Below, piece after piece: positions 7,037 through 13,809 of a stretch of 15,732 nt of DNA. Made by a program: the position numbers and the translations under genes. Source of the DNA: Candidatus Methylomirabilota bacterium. GTDB lineage: Bacteria; Methylomirabilota; Methylomirabilia; Methylomirabilales; Methylomirabilaceae. The first letter of the stretch is position 1; each line of letters begins with the position of its first letter. Where the stretch lies: positions 1 through 15,732 of the forward strand of contig JACQEV010000225.1 of NCBI GenBank assembly GCA_016200385.1, given 5' to 3'. Under the pieces are notes generated by a model. It made no database searches and had not been told where the DNA came from. It saw only the letters and a list, made by a program, of their open reading frames with translations.

Positions 7037-7531
7037 ATGCGCGAGATAATGGTCGGTGAGTCGTTGGTGGGTGATGGGAACGAGGTGGCGCACATTGACC
7101 TGATAATCGGACCGAAGAACGGTCCAGTCGGCGTGGCGTTCGCAAATCGCCTTGCCGAGCAAACGGCTGGACACAACGGTTTGCTGGCAGTGCTGGCGCC
7201 GAATGTCCCGGCAAAGCCTTCGACAGTGATGTTCAACAAGGTGACCATCAAAGGGGCGACACAGGCGGTCCAGATGTTCGGTCCCGCCCAGGCGGCCGTG
7301 GCGAAGGCCGTGGTGGACAGCGTCTCCGAAGGGGTCATCTCAAAGAAGGACGCCGAAGACTTGGTGTTGATCGTTGGCGTCTTCATCCACTGGGAGGCGA
7401 CGGACAACAAGAAGATTTACGACTTCAACTACCGGGCGACCAAAGAGTCGATCAAGAGGGCATTGGCAGAACATCCTACTATGGATGAGATTCTGGCGCA
7501 GAAGGATAAAGCCAAACATCCGTTCGCATAG
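7037..7531 (+). CDS. fae: Formaldehyde-activating enzyme (Fae)
   Basis: Fae condenses formaldehyde with H4MPT to give methylene-H4MPT, the entry step of the pathway, in the cytoplasm. The 164-residue product matches the family length (about 170). It carries the hallmark N-terminus GESLVGDGNEVAHIDLIIGP (residues 7-26), including H19, which aligns with the catalytic His17 of the Methylorubrum enzyme. PSTVMFNKVTI (61-71), QAVQMFGPAQ, LVLIVGVFIHWEA and the C-terminal HPFA are also typical. ATG 7037 follows AAAGGAGAG (7022-7029) at 7-nt spacing, an excellent ribosome-binding site that fits high expression. The gene heads the C1 cluster. It is followed by 275 bp holding a palindrome, a long hairpin and a repeat, then mtdB on the same strand. 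Confidence 0.97.
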   Translation: MREIMVGESLVGDGNEVAHIDLIIGPKNGPVGVAFANRLAEQTAGHNGLLAVLAPNVPAKPSTVMFNKVTIKGATQAVQMFGPAQAAVAKAVVDSVSEGVISKKDAEDLVLIVGVFIHWEATDNKKIYDFNYRATKESIKRALAEHPTMDEILAQKDKAKHPFA

Positions 7532-7537
7532 TTCTGT

Positions 7538-7558
7538 CAGCGGATACCGTATCGGCTG
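7538..7558. promoter_or_regulatory. Near-perfect palindrome just after fae
   Basis: CAGC-G-GATAC-C-GTATC-G-GCTG is a 21-bp inverted repeat with 9 of 10 arm positions matched. It starts 6 nt after the fae stop codon. The central arms GATAC/GTATC leave a one-base centre, so it suits a DNA-binding dimer better than an RNA hairpin. Its last base touches the start of the long hairpin that follows. Confidence 0.4.
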
Positions 7559-7648
7559 GTCCGAAGGAGCTGGTGGCCGGGATTCGAGAGGTCAGGGCGC
7601 GGTGTGTGAGCCGCCTGATCGGTTTCTCGCCCATCAGCTCCTTCGACC
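7558..7648 (+). ncRNA. Long nested hairpin between fae and mtdB (possible structured RNA)
   Basis: The stretch folds into one long stem by simple pairing. GGT (7558-7560) pairs with ACC (7646-7648). CGAAGGAGCTGGTGG (7562-7576) pairs with CCATCAGCTCCTTCG (7631-7645), 15 pairs with one G-T. CGAGA (7585-7589) pairs with TCTCG (7625-7629). GGTCAGG (7590-7596) pairs with CCTGATC (7614-7620), one G-T. A GCGG/CCGC contact is possible near the loop. That gives about 30 pairs in 91 nt, far more than expected by chance. No T-run follows. It could be a 3' UTR element protecting or terminating the fae transcript, a small RNA, or a MITE-like repeat. Which one cannot be decided from a single copy. Confidence 0.45.
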
Positions 7649-7693
7649 TTCTCAGCTTACCCTACGCTAGCCCTGCGAAAACTCGCCTCCTCC

Positions 7694-7717
7694 CCTCCCA
7701 CTGTCGCCAGTGGGGGG
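7694..7717 (+). terminator. GC-rich hairpin without T-tract, fae-mtdB gap
   Basis: CCTCCCACTG (7694-7703) pairs with CAGTGGGGGG (7708-7717) around a TCGC tetraloop, giving ten pairs with one G-T. The stem is stable but is followed by GCGGTATGG rather than T residues, so a factor-independent terminator role is doubtful. It may be a pause site or a transcript-end stabiliser. Confidence 0.3.
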
Positions 7718-7739
7718 CGGTATGGGGTCAGGGGTGAGT

Positions 7740-7771
7740 GTTCACGGTTCACAGTTCACGATGACGTTCAC
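7740..7771. repeat. Short heptad repeat GTTCACR
   Basis: GTTCAC occurs at 7740, 7747 and 7754 with an exact 7-bp period, and once more at 7766. It lies 36-67 bp upstream of mtdB. The same GTTCAC core is repeated in the gap near 6237-6250. Such short tandem heptads in intergenic gaps are a known kind of genomic repeat in several bacteria; no function is evident. Confidence 0.55.
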
Positions 7772-7806
7772 CGTCAACCTAGGGTCGATTATCTTGGTGA
7801 GGGCCT

Positions 7807-8691
7807 ATGGCAACGGAACGAAAACACCTCCTCTTTTTTTTAACCACTGACCCCCATCCCAGTCCGTTTGACATCAATATGGCGTACGACGCGGGGTTCC
7901 ACGCCGTGATTCCGTATGGGAATGTGACCGAAGAGTCTGGAGCGCTTCTGGTTCAGGACATCATTTTCTCCAGGGGACCGAAGGGAGCAAAGTTCACGGC
8001 GCTCTTCATCGGGGGGAACGACGTCGAGTTGGCCGAGCGGATCCGTGAGACGGCCGTCAAGAACATGTTCCCCCCGTTTCAGGTTTCGATGATGATCGAT
8101 CCAAAGGGGGCCTATACGACTGCCGTGGCACTCGTTGCTAAAGTGGATAAGGCGCTGGGTGGCTTGAAGAAGAAACGGGTGGCGATCCCCGGTGCCACCG
8201 GACCTGTCGGAAGGGTTGGCGCGACTTTGTGCGTCAAACTTGGCAGTGAAGTCCTCATTGGCTCCCGGCAGTTGGCCGCTGCGGAACGCCTGGCGCATCA
8301 ACTGTCAGAGCGGACGGGTGGGGTCATCAAGGGCGCGCAAATGGCGACCGACGAAGACAAGATCTCGCAGTTGCGGGATGCGGACGTGATTCTCACGACC
8401 GGCAAGGCGGGTGTCCAGATGGTTTCTGAAACAGTCCTGAAGACTCTCCCGCGTGGGAAAGTTGTGGCCGACGTGAATGCCGTTCCACCTACAGGCATCC
8501 ATGGGCTCTCGGCAAACGATGACCTGAAAGAGATCGCCCCGGGCATCAAAGGAATCGGAGCGCTCGCCGTCGGAGTCCTGAAGTACGATGTGGAGATGGA
8601 GATGCTGGAAACGATTCGGACCGCCGACACATTCATGATTCTTGACGAGAATACAGCCCTGGAGATTGCCAGAAGGCGCCTTTCCGCCTAA
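7807..8691 (+). CDS. mtdB: NAD(P)-dependent methylene-H4MPT dehydrogenase (MtdB)
   Basis: MtdB oxidises methylene-H4MPT to methenyl-H4MPT, reducing NAD+ or NADP+ in the cytoplasm. The 294-residue length fits the family. The N-terminal pterin-binding domain has SPFDINMAYDAGFHAVIPY (19-37), QDIIFSR (50-56) and FIGG (67-70). The Rossmann domain has GATGPVGRVG (129-138). VLIGSR (149-154) ends the second strand with Ser-Arg, which often favours NADP; cofactor preference remains an inference. DADVILTTGKAG, DVNAVPPTGIHG (222-233) and KGIGALAVGVLKY (248-260) are characteristic of MtdA/MtdB. ATG 7807 follows GGTGAGGG at 7796-7803. The SDR gene starts 28 nt after its stop, so the two are cotranscribed. 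It could be called MtdA-like, but the context of H4MPT genes supports MtdB. Confidence 0.93.
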   Translation: MATERKHLLFFLTTDPHPSPFDINMAYDAGFHAVIPYGNVTEESGALLVQDIIFSRGPKGAKFTALFIGGNDVELAERIRETAVKNMFPPFQVSMMIDPKGAYTTAVALVAKVDKALGGLKKKRVAIPGATGPVGRVGATLCVKLGSEVLIGSRQLAAAERLAHQLSERTGGVIKGAQMATDEDKISQLRDADVILTTGKAGVQMVSETVLKTLPRGKVVADVNAVPPTGIHGLSANDDLKEIAPGIKGIGALAVGVLKYDVEMEMLETIRTADTFMILDENTALEIARRRLSA

Positions 8692-8719
8692 GCGGCTGGC
8701 CTGAGAAAAAGGACCTCCC

Positions 8720-9451
8720 ATGGGGGTGCAGGGAAAGGTCGTCATCGTCACCGGCGCGAGCCGCGAGGGTCAGGTGGGCGACTTCCTGGCCAAGACCTTT
8801 GCTCGTGAGGGCGCAAGTCTGGTCGTGAGCGCCAGGACCGAAGCGAACACCCGGCGAATCGCCGAGGCGATAAAAGGCGAAGGTTTCCGGGCAATCGGGG
8901 TAGGAGTGGACGCCACCTCGGAGACAGACGTGGCGAGGTTGACAGAGCGCACACTGGCCGAGTACGGAAAGATCGACGTGCTCGTCAACCTGGCCGGGGG
9001 GCTGACCAAGTACGGGCCGACGGTGGAGCTCTCGGCCAGAAATTGGACCGATGAGCTGAACAACAATCTGACGACCGTGTTTCTCTGTTCAAAGGCGGTT
9101 ATCCCCCACATGACCAGAGCGAAGGCTGGAAAGATCATCAATTTCGCCTCAGTGGGCGCCCTTACACCGATGCCGCAGATGGCGGCGTACAACTGCGCCA
9201 AGGCCGGCGTCGTGGCCCTGACCAAGACGCTGGCCCAGGAGCTGAAGAAGTTCAATATCTGTGTGAATGCCATTGCCCCCGGGCTGGTCCAGACCAGGTC
9301 GAACATCGAGATGATGAAACCTTCGCCAGAGGATCTGGAGAAGAAGTGGGTCAGCCTCGACGCGGTGGCCCAAGTCGCAATCTTCCTTGCTTCCGAAGCC
9401 TCTGATGGGATCACCGGGCAGGTGATTCCTGTCTACGGAAAAGGGATCTGA
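8720..9451 (+). CDS. Short-chain dehydrogenase/reductase in the H4MPT cluster
   Basis: This is a cytoplasmic NAD(P)(H)-dependent oxidoreductase of the classical SDR family, 243 residues. The nucleotide site is TGASREGQVG (11-20), one or two residues longer than the usual TGxxxGxG. ARTEANTRR (38-46) after strand 2 has an Arg at the position often linked with NADP. VDAT (63-66), NLAGG (90-94, usual NNAG) and a catalytic tetrad N115-S144-Y157-K161 (YNCAK) are all in place. The C-terminus VNAIAPGLVQT (182-192) and DGITGQVIPVYGKG (229-242) are typical of FabG-like members. AAAGGA (8707-8712) precedes the ATG at 7-nt spacing. It lies between mtdB and the Fhc genes, so a pterin or methanofuran precursor is a plausible substrate (for example dihydropterin reduction). 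That is inference from position only; it could also be a general ketoacyl or alcohol dehydrogenase. Confidence 0.85.
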   Translation: MGVQGKVVIVTGASREGQVGDFLAKTFAREGASLVVSARTEANTRRIAEAIKGEGFRAIGVGVDATSETDVARLTERTLAEYGKIDVLVNLAGGLTKYGPTVELSARNWTDELNNNLTTVFLCSKAVIPHMTRAKAGKIINFASVGALTPMPQMAAYNCAKAGVVALTKTLAQELKKFNICVNAIAPGLVQTRSNIEMMKPSPEDLEKKWVSLDAVAQVAIFLASEASDGITGQVIPVYGKGI

Positions 9452-9563
9452 TCTCCGGGATCGCGTCGCTAGACGGGCGTACCCGCGACAGTCAGACCCC
9501 GACACTCTGGGCGGCTGGTTCGGCCGGCCCGTAACCGTGGGCATGTGAGGCCGGATCAGCCTT

Positions 9564-9590
9564 TTGACTTGTTTGGGGGTGTGGTATCAT
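9564..9590 (+). promoter_or_regulatory. Extended -10 promoter before the fwdD-fhc operon
   Basis: TTGACT (9564-9569) and TATCAT (9585-9590) are separated by 15 bp. A TGG immediately before TATCAT makes an extended -10 that can offset the short spacing. Transcription would begin near 9597, 21 nt before the GTG start of fwdD. This supports a separate unit from fae-mtdB-SDR and argues against a coding start upstream of 9597. Confidence 0.5.
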
Positions 9591-9617
9591 TGTGATGTCA
9601 ATGGGAGTGAGGATCAG

Positions 9618-9956
9618 GTGTCTGAGAGACGGTTTACCTTGATCACGGGGCGGACGACAAAGCAAGGCCGGTCGATCCATCTGGGTAAGGAAGCCACGGA
9701 GTACCTGGAGGAGATCTCGACCTTGCAGATGAACCCCAAGGATGTCGAGGCGCTCCAACTGAAGGACGGGGAACAAGTTCGGCTCAAGACACCGTACGGT
9801 TCGACGGTGGTCAAGTTCAAGAAGGGAGATATCCCCCAGGGCCTGATCTTTGTCGCCTATGGGGGATTTATCAATTCACTCGTCGGCCCGGATACCCAGG
9901 CGACCGGGATGCCGAATACGAAAGGGATCGAAGTGGAGGTTGAGCGATATGGCTGA
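9618..9956 (+). CDS. fwdD: Formylmethanofuran dehydrogenase subunit D-like, molybdopterin-binding
   Basis: This matches archaeal FwdD/FmdD, the small subunit that caps the tungsto- or molybdopterin of FwdB. The 112-residue product has the family order: FTLITGRTTKQGRSI (6-20), a double-psi beta-barrel segment with LQLKDGEQVRLKTPYGSTVV (46-65), IPQGLIFVAYGGFINSLVG (72-90; archaeal proteins usually read P.GPWAN here), then TGMPNTKGIEVEVE (96-109). GTG 9618 was chosen because GAGG (9609-9612) lies 5 nt upstream and the family starts just before FTL.TGRT. The frame is open to a TTG at 9564, but that lies inside the promoter. The stop overlaps the fhcB start by 8 bp, a sign of translational coupling and of a shared complex. 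The Fhc complex of Methylorubrum lacks this subunit, so its presence is notable. Confidence 0.85.
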   Translation: MSERRFTLITGRTTKQGRSIHLGKEATEYLEEISTLQMNPKDVEALQLKDGEQVRLKTPYGSTVVKFKKGDIPQGLIFVAYGGFINSLVGPDTQATGMPNTKGIEVEVERYG

Positions 9957-11121
9957 AGGGGTTGCCGTTAAAGAGGCGAAGGAGTTAACAGTCGTCAAAG
10001 GGGTGACCTGCCCCTTCTGCGGCGTGACCTGTGATGACCTAGAAGTCCACGTGGTGGACGGCAAGATAAAGGATGTGAAGAATGCGTGCGTCCTCGGCAA
10101 GGACACGTTCATGCATCACTTGGAGGGTTGGGCCACGCCGAGGATTAAGGGGAAGCCGGCGACCATAGATGAGTGCATCGAGGCGGCAGCGGAGATTCTG
10201 GCCAAAGCCAAATACCCGCTCATCTATGGCCTGGACTCGACGGAGTTGAACGCGCAACGGAAGGCGATCGAGCTGGCCGAGCTGATCGGCGCGAACATCG
10301 ACCATACCTCCTCGGTCTGCCACGCCCCCAGCCTGCAGGCGGTCCAGACGGTCGGCATCTCCAGTTGCACCGTGGGAGAGGTGAAGAACCGCGCCGACCT
10401 GATTATCTTCTGGGGGTGCAACCCGGCCGAGGCCCACCCACGTCACCCCAGCCGCTACTCGGTGACTGCCAAGGGGCTGTTCACCCCCAAGGGGAAGAAG
10501 GATCGGATGGTCATCAACGTGGACGTCAGGCCAACGCCGACGACCCGGATGGCTGACGCCTTCATCCAGGTCAAGCCAAACTCCGACTACGAGGTCTTCT
10601 CCGCCCTGGAGCTCAATCGGTTCACCAAATTCCAGTGCGCGCCGATGAGGGGTCACGGCAACGTGGTGGGCATGGCCCAGGTGCTGACCTGGCAAACTGG
10701 CTACCCATTTGCTGTGAACATGAGCCGGGGGTACCCTCGATTTAACCCCGGGGAATACTCGGTGGCCGATCTGCTAGCCCACCGAGAGGTCGATGCCGCA
10801 TTGATCGTGGCCGGCGATGCCATCGGCAACTTTCCTGCCAAGATGGCGGAACACCTGCAGTCGATCCCGTTGATCGCCATCGATCCCAAGGAGAGCGGCA
10901 CGACCAAGGTTGCCACGGTGGTGATCCCGACGGCGCAAGCCGGGATCGCCGCAGGGGGAATGGCCTACAGGATGGACCACATCCCCCTGGTCATGAAGAA
11001 GGTGGTTGACTCGCCATATCCCTCGGACCGGGAGGTCCTGGAGCGGATCCTCGCAAAAGTCTCGTCGATGAAGAACGGCGGCAACGGCGCTCCCTCCCCA
11101 GCCAGCAAGGGCAGAGGCTGA
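9949..11121 (+). CDS. fhcB: Formylmethanofuran dehydrogenase subunit B (FhcB/FwdB), catalytic residues kept
   Basis: FwdB holds the W/Mo-bis-pterin and a [4Fe-4S] cluster that interconvert CO2 and formate in archaea. In the Methylorubrum FhcB these sites are reported lost. Here (390 residues) the cluster motif is intact: C21-PF-C24-GVT-C28 plus C47 in NACVLG. SSVCHAPS (121-128) places C124 at the metal-ligand cysteine of archaeal FwdB (VCHGPS). FWGCNPAEAHPRHPSRYS (154-171) is another archaeal-like block. The C-terminal half has FAVNMSRGYPRFNPGEYS and VVIPTAQAG followed by GGMAYRMDHIP. Archaeal FwdB is near 430 residues, so this is slightly short. ATG 9949 follows GGAGGT (9935-9940) at 8 nt and overlaps the fwdD stop; an in-frame upstream ATG/GTG-type start at 9850 would lie inside fwdD and is rejected. 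fhcA begins 5 nt after the stop. A functional redox subunit is likely but not proven. Confidence 0.92.
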   Translation: MAEGVAVKEAKELTVVKGVTCPFCGVTCDDLEVHVVDGKIKDVKNACVLGKDTFMHHLEGWATPRIKGKPATIDECIEAAAEILAKAKYPLIYGLDSTELNAQRKAIELAELIGANIDHTSSVCHAPSLQAVQTVGISSCTVGEVKNRADLIIFWGCNPAEAHPRHPSRYSVTAKGLFTPKGKKDRMVINVDVRPTPTTRMADAFIQVKPNSDYEVFSALELNRFTKFQCAPMRGHGNVVGMAQVLTWQTGYPFAVNMSRGYPRFNPGEYSVADLLAHREVDAALIVAGDAIGNFPAKMAEHLQSIPLIAIDPKESGTTKVATVVIPTAQAGIAAGGMAYRMDHIPLVMKKVVDSPYPSDREVLERILAKVSSMKNGGNGAPSPASKGRG

Positions 11122-11126
11122 AGATT

Positions 11127-12767
11127 ATGGGGTCCTCCCTCAAAATCGTGGGCGGCGAGGTCTACGATCCGGCCAACGGAATCAACGGGGCGGTCAAGGA
11201 GATCTACGTTCAGGACGGCAAGATCGTAGAAGCTTGCAGGGAGCCCTCCGGCGTCATCGACGCGACGAATCTGGTCGTGATGCCCGGCGGGGTGGATATT
11301 CATACCCATATTGCCAGCTCCGCCGTCAACGCCGCACGCGGCTTCAGGCCGGAAGACCACAGGCACGGGCTGATTGCCAAGAAGCCTGGCATCAGATCCG
11401 GCGTCGGCTTCACGGTCCCCTCCACCTTTGCCACAGGTTATCTCTACACCAAAATGGGGTACACCACCGTGATGGAGGCGGCCAATGCCCCCATCGGCGT
11501 CCGCCACACCCATGAGGAGTTGATCGACACTCCGATCCTGGACAAAGGGCTCTATATCCTCATGGGAAACAACGAGTTCATCCTGAAATACCTGAAGGCT
11601 GGGGAGATGGAGAAGGTCAAGCGGTACGTGGCTTGGCTCATCCGGTCGCTGAAGGGGTACGGCATCAAGCTGGTCAATCCGGGCGGGGTGGAACAGTGGA
11701 AATATGGGAAGGATGTGGAGGGGCTGGATGACAAAGTCTATTACTTCGATGTCACGCCGCGGCAGATCCTGAAGGCGCTTGCCTGGACCAACGAGAGCCT
11801 CGGGCTACCACACCCGATCCATCTTCACGCCAACCGGCTGGGGATCCCGAACAATTACCTGACCACGCTGGAGACGATGCATGCGCTCGAGGGCTTCAGG
11901 CTCCATATGGCGCATATCCAGTTTCATAGCTACGGTGGGGAGAACTGGGGCGGATTCTGCTCCAAGGCGGCGGAGGTGGCTGAGTACATCAATACTCATC
12001 CCCACATCACAACGGATATCGGCCAGGTCGTCTTTGGCGACGCCACCACGATTACGGCGGATGGCCCATGGCAGTACCGTCTCTACAAGTTGAGCAAGAA
12101 TAAATGGTACAACCAGGATGTTGAGGTGGAAACGGGGTGCGGGATCGTCCCCTATGTGTACCGCGAGAAGAATTACGTCAACGCCATCCAGTGGGCGATC
12201 GGGTTGGAGCTGTTCCTTCTGATCCAGGACCCGTGGCGGGTTTCCCTATCCACCGACCATCCCAACGGAGGCGCCTTCATCTTCTATCCCTGGGTCATCA
12301 AGCTGCTCATGGATAAGGAATTCCGCTCCGAGATGCTCAAGCGAGTGCACAAGCGCGTCCTGTCAGATACCACCCTGCCCAACCTCGACCGCGAATACAC
12401 CCTCTCCGAGATCGCCATCATTACTCGGGCCGGCCCGGCCAGGGCCTTGGGGCTCACCCGCAAGGGCCACCTCGGAGTTGGGGCGGATGCCGACATCACC
12501 ATCTACCTAAAAGATAGCGACCGAGAGCAAATGTTCGAGCACCCGATCTACGTTCTCAAGGATGGTGTGGTCGTCCTGCGCGAAGGTGAGCTTGTCGGGT
12601 CCCGTGATGGCAAGCTTCTGTTCGTCGTCCCACCGGACGTCGGCGAGATGGATCCCGAATTCAAGACCGAATTCGAGAACTTCTATACGATCGAGTACGA
12701 AAACTTCCCGATCGATGCCGAGGATATCCCCAACCGCGAGGCGATCCCCGCAGGAGCATCTCGCTAA
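11127..12767 (+). CDS. fhcA: Formyltransferase/hydrolase or formyl-MFR dehydrogenase subunit A (FhcA/FwdA)
   Basis: FhcA is the amidohydrolase subunit that splits formyl-MFR into formate and MFR at a dinuclear metal centre. The 546 residues include all expected ligands: H59-T-H61 in VDIHTHIASS, K181 in GYGIKLVNPGG (the carboxylated lysine of FwdA), H232/H234 in IHLHANRLGIPNN, H264 in MAHIQFHSYGG, and D377 in LSTDHPNGGAF. RGFRPEDHRHG (71-81) is also a family block. The protein should therefore be active in hydrolysis. In archaea this subunit works in reverse on formate produced by FwdBD and moved through an internal tunnel. ATG 11127 begins 5 nt after fhcB, with the purine-rich AGAGGCTGAAG as ribosome-binding site, so translation is probably coupled. 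It is followed by a 112-bp repeat-bearing gap. Confidence 0.95.
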   Translation: MGSSLKIVGGEVYDPANGINGAVKEIYVQDGKIVEACREPSGVIDATNLVVMPGGVDIHTHIASSAVNAARGFRPEDHRHGLIAKKPGIRSGVGFTVPSTFATGYLYTKMGYTTVMEAANAPIGVRHTHEELIDTPILDKGLYILMGNNEFILKYLKAGEMEKVKRYVAWLIRSLKGYGIKLVNPGGVEQWKYGKDVEGLDDKVYYFDVTPRQILKALAWTNESLGLPHPIHLHANRLGIPNNYLTTLETMHALEGFRLHMAHIQFHSYGGENWGGFCSKAAEVAEYINTHPHITTDIGQVVFGDATTITADGPWQYRLYKLSKNKWYNQDVEVETGCGIVPYVYREKNYVNAIQWAIGLELFLLIQDPWRVSLSTDHPNGGAFIFYPWVIKLLMDKEFRSEMLKRVHKRVLSDTTLPNLDREYTLSEIAIITRAGPARALGLTRKGHLGVGADADITIYLKDSDREQMFEHPIYVLKDGVVVLREGELVGSRDGKLLFVVPPDVGEMDPEFKTEFENFYTIEYENFPIDAEDIPNREAIPAGASR

Positions 12768-12782
12768 CCAAGAGAGAGTTTC

Positions 12783-12858
12783 GGGTTCTGAGTGTCGGGT
12801 TCCGAGTTGCAGGTGGAGCGTCTTCGGGATGTGACGCGAAACACGGAACCCGGAACCC
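12783..12858. repeat. GGGTTCCG-type inverted repeat between fhcA and ftr
   Basis: The 112-bp gap holds GGGTTCTG (12783-12790) and CGGGTTCCG (12796-12804). Its exact reverse complement CGGAACCCG follows at 12844-12852, and a further CGGAACCC at 12851-12858. The arms could pair as an RNA hairpin of at least 9 bp with a 39-nt loop. The repeated CGGAACC unit with 7-bp period is of the same general kind as the GTTCAC tract before mtdB. Short repeats of this type are often scattered through intergenic DNA; no gene is seen here. Confidence 0.55.
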
Positions 12859-12879
12859 AAAACTGCGCACGGAGCCTTC

Positions 12880-13791
12880 ATGGAGATCAACGGCGTTCCC
12901 ATCGATGAGACGTATGCCGAGGCGTTCACCATGCACGCCAGCCGGGTGCTGATCACCGCCTTCAGCAAGCAGTGGGCCCTGGAGGCCGCCCGCAGCATGG
13001 CGGGCTTCGGCACCTCGGTCATTGGCTGCGGGTGCGAGGTCGGCATCGAGGGCGTCGAGCCTGAACAGACCCCGGACGATCGCCCTGGCGTCAACGTCCT
13101 CCTCTTCGCTCCATCCAAGAAGGCCGTTCAGGAGCACCTGATTAAGCGGATCGGCCAGAGTGTCATGACATCCCCGACCTCGGCGTGCTACAACGACCTG
13201 GAGGCGGAGGACCGGCTTTCCGTCGGGGGGAAGCTACGGTTTTTCGGGGATGGATATCAGATCAGCAAGCGGTTGGAGCCACCCATCGTCGGGAACGGCA
13301 ACCGCGCTCGACGCTTCTGGCGGATCCCCGTGATGGATGGAGAATTTGTCGTCGAGGACCGCTTCGGCGTGCAGAAAGCGGTGGCCGGCGGTAACTTTCT
13401 CCTGTTAGGAAACGAGCTGCCGGATGCGTTACAGGCGGCCGAGCGTGCCGTCGAGGCGATGCGGAAAGTGAACGGTGTTATTATGCCGTTTCCCGGAGGT
13501 ATTGTCCGAAGCGGCAGCAAAGTGGGCTCGCGTTATAAGTTCCTCAATGCCTCAACCAACACCGCCTTCTGCCCATCCTTGAGGCGGCAGGTCCAGAGTG
13601 AACTGCCGGATGGGGTCGCGGCGGTCCTTGAGATCGTGATCGACGGCCTGACGGCGGAGGCGGTGGCAGAGGCGATGCGGGTCGGTATCCGGGCCGCTTG
13701 CGGTCCTGGCATCGTGAAGGTGTCCGCCGGAAATTACGGCGGGAAGTTGGGAAAACACCAGTTTCACCTCCATCAGCTCCTCGCGAACTGA
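12880..13791 (+). CDS. fhcD: Formylmethanofuran:H4MPT formyltransferase (Ftr/FhcD)
   Basis: Ftr moves the formyl group from formyl-H4MPT to MFR in the oxidative direction, in the cytoplasm and within or near the Fhc complex. The 303 residues fit the family (about 300). Family blocks are INGVPIDETYAEAFTMHASRV (3-23, in part), ALEAARSMAGFGTSVIGCGCEVGIE (33-57), SPTSACYND (98-106), KLRFFGDGYQ (118-127) and RRFWRIPVMDGEFVVEDRFG (144-163), followed by NGVIMPFPGGIVRSGSKVGS and a C-terminal GPGI..VSAGNYGGKLGKHQFHL. GGAG (12871-12874) precedes the ATG at 5-nt spacing. The name fhcD here means the transferase, not the FwdD-like small subunit upstream. The gene is separated from fhcA by the repeat-bearing gap but reads in the same direction, and is 18 nt from fhcC. 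Confidence 0.96.
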   Translation: MEINGVPIDETYAEAFTMHASRVLITAFSKQWALEAARSMAGFGTSVIGCGCEVGIEGVEPEQTPDDRPGVNVLLFAPSKKAVQEHLIKRIGQSVMTSPTSACYNDLEAEDRLSVGGKLRFFGDGYQISKRLEPPIVGNGNRARRFWRIPVMDGEFVVEDRFGVQKAVAGGNFLLLGNELPDALQAAERAVEAMRKVNGVIMPFPGGIVRSGSKVGSRYKFLNASTNTAFCPSLRRQVQSELPDGVAAVLEIVIDGLTAEAVAEAMRVGIRAACGPGIVKVSAGNYGGKLGKHQFHLHQLLAN

Positions 13792-13809
13792 AGGCTAGCA
13801 GAGGGAAGC

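Noticed and set aside
7767..7795. Possible mtdB promoter (TTCACC, then TATCTT)
   Set aside because: The implied transcription start would fall at or after the ribosome-binding site, and the -35 is part of the GTTCAC repeat.
9564..9617. TTG start giving fwdD an extra 18 residues
   Set aside because: The extension overlies an extended -10 promoter, and the family begins just before FTL.TGRT. GTG 9618 has its own GAGG.
9850..9948. Upstream start for fhcB inside fwdD
   Set aside because: The extra 33 residues are fwdD read in another frame. ATG 9949 has GGAGGT at 8-nt spacing and fits the start of the family.
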